A stretch of 64,000 nucleotides of DNA, taken from positions 31,787 to 95,786 of the forward strand of contig JAFRKN010000010.1 in the NCBI GenBank assembly GCA_017431725.1, given 5' to 3'. Position numbers and translations under genes: made by a program. Source of the stretch: Candidatus Saccharimonadota bacterium. GTDB lineage: Bacteria; Patescibacteriota; Saccharimonadia; Saccharimonadales; Saccharimonadaceae. The notes under the pieces are model-generated. The model was not told the origin of the DNA. It ran no database searches and saw only the letters and a list, made by a program, of their open reading frames with translations. This document shows positions 32,922 to 40,991 of the stretch, one piece after another (the first letter of the stretch is position 1; each line of letters begins with the position of its first letter).

Positions 32922-33299
32922 ATGAAAAAAATAGTAACATTAATTTTAGCAACAATTATGTTAAGTTTTTCTTTCATTTCTACGCCAGTTTTTGCAGATT
33001 GCCCAGAAGGTTGTGTCCCCACGAATATACTTGGAGAAGGCGGTTGCAAATGCGATGATGGCAAAGGTTCTAGTATCAAAGACGTTTTAAATCTTGTTGT
33101 CGACATTATGACCATCGGCATCGGCATCCTCGGCGTTATCGGTATTTCTATTGTTGGTGTTCAATACCTCACGGCTGGTGGCAATGAAGAAAAAACTCGC
33201 AAAGCCAAACGTCGCATGTTCGAAATTATTATCGGTCTTGCCGCCTACGCCGTTATTTATGCTCTTCTCAAATTCCTCTTGCCAGGTTTTGGGACCTAA
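32922..33299 (+). CDS. VirB2/TrbC-like two-helix membrane protein
   Basis: 125 residues: signal peptide ending near PVFA (residue 25), a cysteine-rich loop CPEGCVPTNILGEGGCKCDD, then two membrane helices (about 52-76 and 93-118) separated by a basic turn GGNEEKTRKAKRR. This is the VirB2/TrbC pilin pattern common in CPR genomes. No other type IV secretion gene lies in this window, so its partner is unknown. It follows rpoD after 7 nt, with AGGAGG before the ATG. Confidence 0.7.
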   Translation: MKKIVTLILATIMLSFSFISTPVFADCPEGCVPTNILGEGGCKCDDGKGSSIKDVLNLVVDIMTIGIGILGVIGISIVGVQYLTAGGNEEKTRKAKRRMFEIIIGLAAYAVIYALLKFLLPGFGT

Positions 33300-33300
33300 A

Positions 33301-34200
33301 ATGAAGCGTCTTTTCATCGTCTACAACCCCCACTCCTCTCGTTATTCTGATGTTAAAAAAGAGGTTCTCAATCGTCAAAAAGATTTAAAAGGTTATCTTA
33401 TCGGTAAATACGAAGTTGAACCAACCGATGTAGATAAAAACGCTACTAAATTTGCTCATATTCTGAAAGATGGTGATTTTGTTATCTCTGCCGGTGGTGA
33501 TGCAACTGGCGTCATATCTGCAAATGCAATCCTCCAATCAGGCAAAGACGTCACTCTTGCCGTCCTTCCTTTCGGCAACTTCAACGATCTCTCTCGCACT
33601 CTTGGCACAAAATCTTTTAAGAAGGCATTTGGGCACCCACAAAAGTTATATCCTCTAGAAATCATTGTAGATGGCAAACTGTTTCGTTATGCCACCTGTT
33701 ACGTCACTATCGGCATGATGGCCGAAGCTGTTCAACTTTACGACAAACCTAAAATGCGCAAGATTTTAAAAAAATCTTCTGGCCGCAACGTTGGTTCTTA
33801 CACCAATCTCGCCAACTGGTATTTTAAAAATCGCCGTAAAAAACAATTTCTTCCCGACTTTAAATTAAATGGGAAATTGCAACCCAAGAAAACTTCCGAC
33901 TACGCCGCCATCAACGGCAAATACATGGCCCGCATCATGAAGGGCGGGGAAGATTACAAAAATCCACAAACTTTTCGTTCCAAAACCGATCGCCTCACCA
34001 ACTTTTGGCGACTCATCAAATTAATGTTCAGAAGTATTCTTTTTCGTATTCCAGGTTCCGAAACCAAAGGCGACCAACTGGAATTCCTTTCTCCCGCCAC
34101 TATAGAACTTCAAGCCGAAGGCGAATATAAAACATTCGTAAATGTTAAAACTATTGAAATTAGAAAGAGCGAAAAATGCCTGAAAGTCATCACGAACTAG
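33301..34200 (+). CDS. Diacylglycerol/lipid kinase family protein
   Basis: 299 residues. RLFIVYNPHSSR opens a DAGK catalytic domain. DFVISAGGDATGVISANAIL is the nucleotide-binding GGDGT block with Thr replaced by Ala-Thr, and LAVLPFGNFNDLSRTLGT is the P.Gt.ND.AR block. It phosphorylates a lipid, possibly diacylglycerol or a bactoprenol-like acceptor. The ATG at 33301 lies 1 nt after the upstream stop. A longer in-frame reading from 33151 overlaps the VirB2-like gene and is rejected. Confidence 0.85.
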   Translation: MKRLFIVYNPHSSRYSDVKKEVLNRQKDLKGYLIGKYEVEPTDVDKNATKFAHILKDGDFVISAGGDATGVISANAILQSGKDVTLAVLPFGNFNDLSRTLGTKSFKKAFGHPQKLYPLEIIVDGKLFRYATCYVTIGMMAEAVQLYDKPKMRKILKKSSGRNVGSYTNLANWYFKNRRKKQFLPDFKLNGKLQPKKTSDYAAINGKYMARIMKGGEDYKNPQTFRSKTDRLTNFWRLIKLMFRSILFRIPGSETKGDQLEFLSPATIELQAEGEYKTFVNVKTIEIRKSEKCLKVITN

Positions 34201-34973
34201 AAAAAATTATTACTTACATGAAGGCACATTGGCCTTCAAAAGTCAAAGAAGAGTGGCAAGTTAAATTAAATGAATATCCAAAAATTCTCCAAAAAATCAT
34301 CGCAGATTTTACTCTTGCAGCGACAAAAAACCATCATTTGATTCGCATCGCCGGCATTTCTGGCTCTGGTAAAACCACTCAAATTCTCCCCGCTGTCGAG
34401 GCCTATTGTGAAAAAAATCAGTTTGAACCCATTCTAATTGCCGCTCGCCGCTTTGTTGAATATCACCCACACTATCAGGAAATCAAAGATTTTTACGGCG
34501 ATGAAAACCTTCGCAAAAATACCGACGAATTTTCCACCATTATGATGTTTTTTACTCTTACTGAACTTATTAAAAACGGTTATGATATCGTGCTTGACGT
34601 TACTCTCCTTGACCCTGAAATGGAAGGTATTCTCTTAAAACTTCTTACTATCGCAAATTATGAAACTCTTTTTCTGATGATCGCCGTTTCTTCCACCGTC
34701 ACCGAACGATTCTTAAGTGGCCGTGCTTGGCGCCATACCAAAGAAACTGAAGAAGAATTCATTCGTGCAACTTCCAAAGCACTAAAGTTTTACGCCGAAA
34801 ATGCACCAAATTTGCACATTATTCTTTGGAGTGTTTATGATAAACCGCCAGTTTACGACGGCCCGATCAAAGATTGCTTAAATATTTTTGCAGACTATTC
34901 AAAAAGGGAAGCATTGCCAAAAAAAGACGACGATGCTCGTCGTAATGCCAAAATCGAATATCTAGCAAAATAA
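34176..34973 (+). CDS. Zeta-toxin-like P-loop kinase
   Basis: 265 residues. The P-loop GISGSGKTTQILPAVEAYCE follows an N-terminal helical part of about 55 residues, then AARRFVEYHPHY, TDEFSTIMMFFTLTELIKNG and YDIVLDVTLLDPE. The layout resembles zeta-toxin/AAA kinases, which phosphorylate UDP-sugars or other small substrates. No epsilon antitoxin is nearby, so a housekeeping kinase role is equally possible. The start overlaps the lipid kinase gene by 25 bp. Confidence 0.6.
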   Translation: MPESHHELEKIITYMKAHWPSKVKEEWQVKLNEYPKILQKIIADFTLAATKNHHLIRIAGISGSGKTTQILPAVEAYCEKNQFEPILIAARRFVEYHPHYQEIKDFYGDENLRKNTDEFSTIMMFFTLTELIKNGYDIVLDVTLLDPEMEGILLKLLTIANYETLFLMIAVSSTVTERFLSGRAWRHTKETEEEFIRATSKALKFYAENAPNLHIILWSVYDKPPVYDGPIKDCLNIFADYSKREALPKKDDDARRNAKIEYLAK

Positions 34974-35023
34974 ATATTTATAATTTTAGTTAGCTATCTT
35001 ACTTTTCTATTTTTTATGTCGCC

Positions 35024-35836
35024 CTACAATTGATTCAAATTAATTTCCGGAAAATTTGTCCGAATATGTTCAGCGTACCCATTATCAATATCTTGCCATG
35101 CCTTTTTCATGCGCGAAATCTCTTCCGTATTTTTAAATTGGCTCAAAAAGGCTTCCTCAAATTCCTTTGGCGCTGGCCTAGACACTATTCGCGCCACATC
35201 CATATTTGGATTGCCCGTCCCCGCAAAACAAAAGTCAATCACCCCAATTACTTTATCATTTTTATCTAATAAAACATTCCCAAGATTCAGGTCTCCATGC
35301 ACCAACTGCCCCATCTCGGTTTCTTTTATAAATTTATGGTCCTCATCAATGTGTTCTCTATAATGTTCATAATCCAGCTCTTTTAAGAATTTTGACAAAG
35401 GATATTTTACCTTCGCTGGTGCTCCGCGCAAATCTACTCCAGAAAGCTCCTTGATAAACTTTGCTACATCGTATGCCGCTCCCGTAAGGGCCGTATGCGA
35501 CAGATGATAAATCCTGTCACCTAAAGTATATCCCTCAATTTTTTTATGTACTGAAAATGGTCGTTTTTTGGCGTCATAACAAAGTTTCATTTGTGGCGTA
35601 TAAAAACTCGTTTTTCCGTCCACAAAATTACACACCGCCGCATCTTTTACAATCATCCGCGACCAAAACGGATTTCTTGGAAATCTAAAAAAATATGCAC
35701 CTTCATTTGTCGTTACCTCAATTACGATATTTGTCCATCCCGTCAAAATATGTTCAGTTTTTTTCACCTTCTTATCAGGAAAAGTTTCAACAATAATTTT
35801 ATCCAAATTATCATCTGTAGTAAAAAAATTCGCCAT
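35024..35836 (-). CDS. Aminoglycoside phosphotransferase/choline kinase-like protein
   Basis: 270 residues of the APH fold: a short N-lobe (VIEVTTNEGAYFFRFPRNPF), the Brenner-type catalytic motif LVHGDLNLGNVLLDKNDKVI and the metal site VIDFCFAGTGNPNMDVARI. Family members phosphorylate small alcohols such as choline, homoserine, sugars or antibiotics. Nothing in the neighbourhood fixes the substrate. A -10 box lies 5 nt before the ATG. Confidence 0.8.
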   Translation of the reverse strand: MANFFTTDDNLDKIIVETFPDKKVKKTEHILTGWTNIVIEVTTNEGAYFFRFPRNPFWSRMIVKDAAVCNFVDGKTSFYTPQMKLCYDAKKRPFSVHKKIEGYTLGDRIYHLSHTALTGAAYDVAKFIKELSGVDLRGAPAKVKYPLSKFLKELDYEHYREHIDEDHKFIKETEMGQLVHGDLNLGNVLLDKNDKVIGVIDFCFAGTGNPNMDVARIVSRPAPKEFEEAFLSQFKNTEEISRMKKAWQDIDNGYAEHIRTNFPEINLNQL

Positions 35837-35841
35837 ACCTT

Positions 35842-35847
35842 ATTATA
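35842..35847 (-). promoter_or_regulatory. -10 box of the APH-like gene (minus strand)
   Basis: Reverse-strand TATAAT (35847-35842), 5 nt before the ATG at 35836; near-leaderless. Confidence 0.55.
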
Positions 35848-35865
35848 ACATATGTAGATTAGATA

Positions 35866-35876
35866 TGTGTTATACT
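35866..35876 (+). promoter_or_regulatory. Nucleotide-kinase operon promoter, leaderless type
   Basis: TGTGT then TATACT (35871-35876), with 6 nt to the ATG at 35883. Confidence 0.65.
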
Positions 35877-35882
35877 TAAAAT

Positions 35883-36452
35883 ATGGAAAATGTTAAAATT
35901 CTTGCTATCGTCGGTATGAGTGGTAGCGGTAAGTCCGTTGTGGTTGACTATTTAACCGAAAAAGGCTACCCAAAAGTCTATTTCGGCGGCATGATTTATA
36001 AAGAAATGGAAAAACGAGGTATTGAAAGAACTGAAGACGGGGAAAGCGAAAAAAAATTCCGCGAAGAAATTCGCGAAAAAGAAGGCAAAGACTGGGTCGT
36101 GAACCAAGTCATTGCTGAAACCAAAGATTTAATTAGCGCCGGCCAAAAGCGCATTGTTTTGGATGGAGTTTATTCCTGGACCGAATATAAAATTTTAAAA
36201 CACGAATTTCCCCAAAGCCTCACTTTTATTGCTATCGTGGTAGACAAAAAACTCCGTTACGAAAGAGTCGCAAAACGACCCAATCGCTCCTTTAGTGCGA
36301 CAGCTATCCGCGAACGCGACCGTTCCGAAATCGAAAATCTCGAAAAAGGTGGTCCGATTGTTGCTGCCGATTACTATATTTTGAATAATGGCACCATTGA
36401 TGATGCCAAAACTCGTCTCGACGAAATTTTAAAGGAGATTAATTTTGGGTAG
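35883..36452 (+). CDS. P-loop nucleotide kinase, dephospho-CoA-kinase-like
   Basis: 189 residues. P-loop AIVGMSGSGKSVVVDYLTEK, then YFGGMIYKEMEKRGI, a lid with KKLRYERVAKRPNRSF, and AADYYILNNGTIDDA near the end, which resembles the CoaE-type finish (D.vi.N.g....l). It looks most like archaeal-type AAA_18/CoaE-like kinases. The substrate could be dephospho-CoA or a nucleoside monophosphate. The next gene starts before its stop (8-bp overlap). Confidence 0.65.
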   Translation: MENVKILAIVGMSGSGKSVVVDYLTEKGYPKVYFGGMIYKEMEKRGIERTEDGESEKKFREEIREKEGKDWVVNQVIAETKDLISAGQKRIVLDGVYSWTEYKILKHEFPQSLTFIAIVVDKKLRYERVAKRPNRSFSATAIRERDRSEIENLEKGGPIVAADYYILNNGTIDDAKTRLDEILKEINFG

Positions 36453-36882
36453 CAAAGAATTATCCGCAGTTGCGTATAAAAAAGGGAATTGGATGCGCTA
36501 TACCCTTTGGGGGCTTGCCGCAATTTGCATCGCTGTCCTAATTTCAACTTTTATGAATATGATGAATGGCGAAATATCTGCTGCTGTCCCTGAAAATTAT
36601 AACTTTGCTGTTACAGATAATTATGCCGAAGGTAGTAAAATTCGCACTACTTACTATGTTTATAACGATAAAATTTTTGTTGTCAACGAAAGTTTTACCA
36701 GTGACGTTGTAGATCGTTCGGTCATGATTTATGACGGTGTCAACGCTTCTTCTCTTAAATATGACGAAACCGATACTACTGAAATTTGTGAACTTGGCAC
36801 TTGCTATACTCGCCCCAAAGTCCTTGCCGTCATCAAAAATTTAATTTCGCACAAAATCGGTCGCGAATATCTAGGATTTTAG
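36445..36882 (+). CDS. Single-pass membrane protein of unknown function
   Basis: 145 residues from a TTG start at 36445, chosen because AAAGGAG lies 7 nt upstream. One membrane helix covers about 19-40 (TLWGLAAICIAVLISTFMNM). A small outer domain has two cysteines (CELGTC). Family not recognised. It lies between a nucleotide kinase and polA in one transcription unit, with a single base before polA. Confidence 0.65.
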   Translation: MGSKELSAVAYKKGNWMRYTLWGLAAICIAVLISTFMNMMNGEISAAVPENYNFAVTDNYAEGSKIRTTYYVYNDKIFVVNESFTSDVVDRSVMIYDGVNASSLKYDETDTTEICELGTCYTRPKVLAVIKNLISHKIGREYLGF

Positions 36883-36883
36883 C

Positions 36884-39382
36884 ATGAAACGACTTGTTTT
36901 AATCGACGGCAAATCCGTCTTCTATCGAGGCTATTATGCCATGGGGGCTCTCAGTCTTCCAGATGGCACTCCTACTGGCGGAGTCTATGGTTTTGCTGCC
37001 ATCGCTATGGAAATTGTCAAAAAAATCAATCCCACTAAAGTCGTTGTCGCCTGGGATTCCAAAACCTCAATATCCAAACGTCGTGCACTTTATCCAGATT
37101 ACAAAGCTGGACGGGTTAAACCAGAAGCAGATTTCTATGCTCAAATCCCGCTTCTAGAAACCCTTATTCATGATCTTGGTTGGACCTTTATTGAACTCGA
37201 TCATTATGAGGCCGACGATATTATTGGCACGCTCAGCCTCGAGGCCGACAAAACGCTAGATCAAAATGGCAAATGTGAATACGAAACTTTTATTATTTCA
37301 TCTGATCTCGACATGCTTCAAATTGTCGACGAAAACACCCATATGTGGCGCATCTTAAAAGGCTTTACTAATATTGAAAAAATTGATATTGCCGAAATCG
37401 AAGCCAAATATGGTATTAAAAAGTCTCAATTTCTTGATTTAAAAGCTTTAAAAGGAGATGCTTCCGACAATATACCAGGCGTTCCTGGCATCGGTGAAAA
37501 AACTGCTGTTAAACTATTGAATGAATACAAAGATTTAGATGGTATATATCACAATTTGGATCAGATTACTGGTTCTGTTAAAGCTAAACTTGAAGCTGGC
37601 AAAGATTCCGCTTTTCTTTCAAAAAAATTAGCCAAAATTATGTTTGACGCCCCTATCGATCTTGCCAAAATCCCTGATTTCAAATTCGATCGCAACCGTA
37701 TTATTGCCGGCCTCAAAAAACTCTCTTTCAACTCCCTCATCCGCAAAGTTGTCAAAGAAGACGAAGAAATTGCGATTTCGAGGGAATCCGGAGCGCGGCA
37801 GCGCGAGGACGAGCGCGCCGCCCCCGTGCCGACGGGCGGCGGCGACGCGGCCCGAGAAAACGCTAGTTCTTCGTCTTCTGTCCAAGAAGGAGCGTTCCGA
37901 AGAAGCATTATTTTAGATGCTTCACGCAAAATTGCCCGAGAAAACGCCAGTTCTTCGTCTTCTGATAACCCTATCATTGATTGGGACATTAAATCTCTCA
38001 TGCACAGAAACGAAACCATTGCCAAAGAAATCCTGGATGGTAAAGATTTCTGGGATATTGGTCAAGCCGCATTTTTGTTAAATCCACTTTCACGTGAGCT
38101 CCCAACTTTGTCCATTCCTGAAGAAGAATATCAAAAACAACTTATTGAACTAAAAAATTATCCAAAATTACTCAACGTTCTTTCTAATTTTGATCTCCCC
38201 CTCATCCCAGTTCTTTATAAAATGGAAAAGAAAGGGATGTTGATAGACCATTCTTTTTTCCAAAAGCTCAACCAAGAATTTACCTCCGAAGTTAAAAAAT
38301 TAGAACAAGAAGTTTGGGTGTTAGCTGGTAAAGAATTTAATCTTAACTCTCCCATCCAGCTTTCAGAAATTCTTTTTGTTAATCTAAACCTTCCCACAAA
38401 GGGAATTAAAAAAACCACGCGTGGCTATTCTACTGGCGCCAAGGAATTAGAAAAACTCAAAAATCTTCACCCCATCATTCCAAAAATCATTGAATATCGC
38501 GAAGCGGCAAAATTATTATCTACTTATATTATACCTATGCCTAGTCTTGCTGATTCTGATAATCGCATCCACACAACTTTTACTCAAAACGTTACTGCAA
38601 CTGGTCGTCTATCTTCTTTAAATCCTAATCTCCAAAACATTCCTGTTCGCACCACGGCAGGGAAGCGTATTCGCACTGGTTTTATTGCTCCGAAAAACAA
38701 AATTTTAGTATCTGCCGACTATTCTCAATTTGAACTTCGCTTAGCCGCTGTCCTTGCGGACGACCAAAACCTCATCAAAGACTTTAATACTGGGATTGAT
38801 ATTCACACCAAAACTGCCTCCGAAGCTTTTAAAGTGCCATTTGACAAAGTCACAAAAGCTCAGCGCCGCGCCGCCAAAGTCATTAATTTTGGTATTCTTT
38901 ATGGTATGAGCATCAACGGTTTATCCGAAGCTGCCAACATGCCATTTTACGAAGCCAAGAAATTTATCGAAGATTATTTTGCCTTGCGTGCCCCCATCAA
39001 ACATTATCTCGAACAAATTTTAAGCCAAGCTCGTGAAAAAGGTTATGTCGAGACCTTTTATGGTCGCCGTCGCCCCACTCCTGATGTCAAATCCACTAAT
39101 TTTCTCATCCGCCAAGCTGCTGAACGTGCTGCTGCCAACATGCCAATTCAAGGAACCGAAGCCGATCTAATGAAGCGTGCCATGATAAAAATTGACCAAG
39201 CTCTCCCAGAAGGTGCTGAATTAATTATGCAAGTCCACGATTCCTTGATTGTGGAATGCAACAAAACTCAAGCTAACGAAGTTGCCAAAATCCTAAAAAA
39301 TATTATGGAGTCTATCGCCCCCGAGCTCAAAGTCAAACTCGCTGTCGAAGTCACTACTGGAAAAAACTGGGGCGAACTCTAA
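36884..39382 (+). CDS. polA: DNA polymerase I with in-frame palindromic insertion and degenerate proofreading domain
   Basis: 832 residues. The 5'-3' exonuclease domain (1-290) has LIDGKSVFYRGYYAM, DHYEADDIIGTL and ALKGDASDNIPGVPGIGEKT. The polymerase domain (about 440-832) has TGRLSSLNPNLQNIPVRT, SADYSQFELRLAAVLADD, RRAAKVINFGILYGMSINGL and MQVHDSLIVE. The region between keeps only about 80 residues of the 3'-5' exonuclease fold without its acidic catalytic residues. Residues about 295-360 are a low-complexity insert encoded by palindromic repeat DNA, including two copies of ARENASSSSS. The insert lies in the linker between domains. Confidence 0.95.
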   Translation: MKRLVLIDGKSVFYRGYYAMGALSLPDGTPTGGVYGFAAIAMEIVKKINPTKVVVAWDSKTSISKRRALYPDYKAGRVKPEADFYAQIPLLETLIHDLGWTFIELDHYEADDIIGTLSLEADKTLDQNGKCEYETFIISSDLDMLQIVDENTHMWRILKGFTNIEKIDIAEIEAKYGIKKSQFLDLKALKGDASDNIPGVPGIGEKTAVKLLNEYKDLDGIYHNLDQITGSVKAKLEAGKDSAFLSKKLAKIMFDAPIDLAKIPDFKFDRNRIIAGLKKLSFNSLIRKVVKEDEEIAISRESGARQREDERAAPVPTGGGDAARENASSSSSVQEGAFRRSIILDASRKIARENASSSSSDNPIIDWDIKSLMHRNETIAKEILDGKDFWDIGQAAFLLNPLSRELPTLSIPEEEYQKQLIELKNYPKLLNVLSNFDLPLIPVLYKMEKKGMLIDHSFFQKLNQEFTSEVKKLEQEVWVLAGKEFNLNSPIQLSEILFVNLNLPTKGIKKTTRGYSTGAKELEKLKNLHPIIPKIIEYREAAKLLSTYIIPMPSLADSDNRIHTTFTQNVTATGRLSSLNPNLQNIPVRTTAGKRIRTGFIAPKNKILVSADYSQFELRLAAVLADDQNLIKDFNTGIDIHTKTASEAFKVPFDKVTKAQRRAAKVINFGILYGMSINGLSEAANMPFYEAKKFIEDYFALRAPIKHYLEQILSQAREKGYVETFYGRRRPTPDVKSTNFLIRQAAERAAANMPIQGTEADLMKRAMIKIDQALPEGAELIMQVHDSLIVECNKTQANEVAKILKNIMESIAPELKVKLAVEVTTGKNWGEL
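37758..37877. repeat. Palindromic element A inside polA
   Basis: Left arm 37758-37784 (AAGACGAAGAAATTGCGATT and TCGAGGG) pairs with right arm 37851-37877 (CCCGAGAAAACGC and TTCTTCGTCTT). Inside are hairpin GCGC-GGCA-GCGC (37793-37804) and core CCCGT-GCCG-ACGGG (37823-37836). The core is read PPVPTGG, a different frame from the argS copies. Confidence 0.85.
37851..37964 (+). repeat. 84-bp-spaced direct repeat and second element remnant in polA
   Basis: CCCGAGAAAACGCYAGTTCT plus TCGTCTTCTG occurs at 37851-37880 and again at 37935-37964. Between them, GGAGCGTTCCGAAGAAGCAT matches the right end of the second argS element. The layout suggests a second element, now partly deleted, stacked on the first. 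The 84-bp period keeps the reading frame. Confidence 0.7.
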
Positions 39383-39420
39383 TTTGAACTTGTGCAAAAA
39401 ATGCATAGGTTCAAAAAGCA

Positions 39421-39429
39421 TGTTACAAT
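39421..39429 (+). promoter_or_regulatory. RhuM-Fic gene promoter, leaderless type
   Basis: TGTTACAAT (box 39424-39429), with 6 nt to the GTG at 39436; the spacing supports GTG as the true start. Confidence 0.6.
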
Positions 39430-39435
39430 TAAAGC

Positions 39436-40416
39436 GTGAATGATATAGAATTATATGAAATTAAAAAAGGTGACATTGTTTTTAATGTTGATAAAGAACA
39501 AGAAACCATTTGGGCCGCCATTGACCAAATTGCAGAATTATTCAACGTGACCAGACGTAGTATAGAAATTCATCTGAAAAATGTATACCATGAACATGAA
39601 TTAGATGAGAATCGAACTGCGAAAGAAATTTTCGCAGTTCGCAAAGAAGGGAATCGTGAGGTTCGTCGAAGAATAAAGGTCTATAACCTTGACGCCATCA
39701 TCTCCGTCGGTTATCGCGTCAACTCTAAAAAAGCTACCGACTTTCGTATCTGGGCAACAAAAATCCTCCATCATTATATTGTTGATGGCGTCGCCGTTAA
39801 TGAGCGTAGATTAAAAGAATTAGATTCTAAAAAACTTCACGAAATCGAAGGCGCACTCGGTATCGTTAAACGTCTCGTCGCTGCTTCTGATCTTTCCATC
39901 GACGAAGCCGGAGGTATTTTAGAGGTTATCACAAAATATAGCCCAAGTTTTAAGGCCCTAAAAGAATATGACGAAGGCCATATCTCCTTCACAAAAACGA
40001 AAAAAACCGCTAAAATTATCACAAAAGACGAGGGCTTTAAAATCATTGCCGAGCTCAAACATAAAATTAAAGGCGATGAACTTTTTGGAAAACCACGCGG
40101 CAATGCTTTTGAATCCACTCTCGGTGCCATTATCCAAACTTACGATGGCAAAGATGTTTATTCTACCATTTCCGAAAAAGCTGCCAATCTCCTCTACCTC
40201 ACCATCAAAGATCACCCTTTTTATGATGGCAACAAACGCATTGGCGCCTTGCTTTTTGTCATTTTCTTAACTATTAATAATTATCATCTTACCAAAAACG
40301 GTGAAACCAAAATCTCTGACCGTGCTCTCACCGCACTCGCTCTTCTCATTGCCGAATCAAACCCCAAAGAAAAAGGGCTTTTAATAGCCCTTATCTGTAA
40401 ATTATTAGAAAATTAA
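39436..40416 (+). CDS. RhuM-Fic/Doc fusion protein
   Basis: 326 residues. The N-terminal RhuM-like domain (about 1-110) has WAAIDQIAELFNVTRRSIEI, HLKNVYHEHEL and AIISVGYRVNSKKATDFRIW. The C-terminal Fic domain has the complete catalytic motif HPFYDGNKRIGALLF near residue 259. Fic enzymes usually transfer AMP to protein hydroxyls. No (S/T)xxxE(G/N) inhibitory motif is obvious. GTG start. RhuM-Fic fusions are known but their targets are not. It could act on the host, on phage infection or as a toxin. Convergent with and overlapping the next gene by 4 bp. Confidence 0.85.
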   Translation: MNDIELYEIKKGDIVFNVDKEQETIWAAIDQIAELFNVTRRSIEIHLKNVYHEHELDENRTAKEIFAVRKEGNREVRRRIKVYNLDAIISVGYRVNSKKATDFRIWATKILHHYIVDGVAVNERRLKELDSKKLHEIEGALGIVKRLVAASDLSIDEAGGILEVITKYSPSFKALKEYDEGHISFTKTKKTAKIITKDEGFKIIAELKHKIKGDELFGKPRGNAFESTLGAIIQTYDGKDVYSTISEKAANLLYLTIKDHPFYDGNKRIGALLFVIFLTINNYHLTKNGETKISDRALTALALLIAESNPKEKGLLIALICKLLEN

Positions 40417-40850
40417 TGCGCGTAAGCAATATTTTGTTCCATCGCTTGCGTTTCTAATGCCACTAAACGTGCGGCATCATCAATCGAAGAATTTACACAA
40501 TGTTTCACTCGAGCTTTTTCTTCAGCTTTTTTTGCATCATTCCAACGGTCCAAAGTCCCAACTAGATATCCCGTAATCCGGCGTAATCTCTCAAATTTAC
40601 CTTCATCAAAATATTCTGCATGCTCGTCAAAATATTCTTTCATTGCTTCCTCACCCGCCTTCTTCCCAATTAATTTCATTCCAGCTTCAACCAGGCACGA
40701 AACGTGCATTGTTTCATATTGATCAAAGTCTGCCAAAGTTTCTCTAGCTTCTTTTTCCGAAATTTTCGCATATTTTCCAAGCGATTTCAAAAATCTTTTT
40801 ATGTCAAAAGTTTCTGCATCATTCGGGTTTCTATAAATTATTTTCTTCAT
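40413..40850 (-). CDS. Small protein resembling the anaerobic ribonucleotide reductase C-terminal segment
   Basis: 145 residues from the ATG at 40850, where AAGGAAAA lies upstream. An ATG at 40922 would run through the promoter. The segment RITGYLVGTLDRWNDAKKAE then KARVKH resembles the conserved NrdD region (RvtGYlg...rfN.gKraE...RvkH), but the catalytic barrel and glycyl-radical motif are absent. Two NrdR-type boxes flank its promoter, which independently links it to ribonucleotide reduction. Its role, perhaps an accessory or regulatory subunit, is inferred. Confidence 0.5.
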   Translation of the reverse strand: MKKIIYRNPNDAETFDIKRFLKSLGKYAKISEKEARETLADFDQYETMHVSCLVEAGMKLIGKKAGEEAMKEYFDEHAEYFDEGKFERLRRITGYLVGTLDRWNDAKKAEEKARVKHCVNSSIDDAARLVALETQAMEQNIAYAH

Positions 40851-40892
40851 GATTTTCCTTATGTTATTTTTAGTATTACCGTTATGGTTATG

Positions 40893-40922
40893 ATTATAAC
40901 CCCCACATATAGTGTTTGTCAA
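40893..40922 (-). promoter_or_regulatory. Consensus promoter of the NrdD-like gene (minus strand)
   Basis: -35 TTGACA (40922-40917), 18-bp spacer, -10 TATAAT (40898-40893). It is one of the few near-perfect -35/-10 promoters here and leaves a leader of about 35 nt. An NrdR-like box occupies the spacer. Confidence 0.75.
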
Positions 40923-40947
40923 TACTTTTTAACACTAAATATAGCGT
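40900..40947. promoter_or_regulatory. Pair of NrdR-box-like operators
   Basis: ACACTAAATATAGCGT at 40932-40947 matches the NrdR consensus acaCwAtATaTwGtgt at 14 of 16 positions. A weaker box at 40900-40915 ends in ATAGTGT. Their centres are 32 bp apart, about three helical turns, the spacing typical of NrdR sites. An nrdR-like gene is at 50094. Confidence 0.62.
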
Positions 40948-40991
40948 TTTTTTGAAATTTCTTAAAAATATGTTAAAATCAAGAAGTAATT

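Noticed and set aside
36884..39382. The palindromic stretch of polA as a mobile intein or intron
   Set aside because: No splicing motifs or intron core are present; the segment is short, multiple-of-three and hairpin-only.
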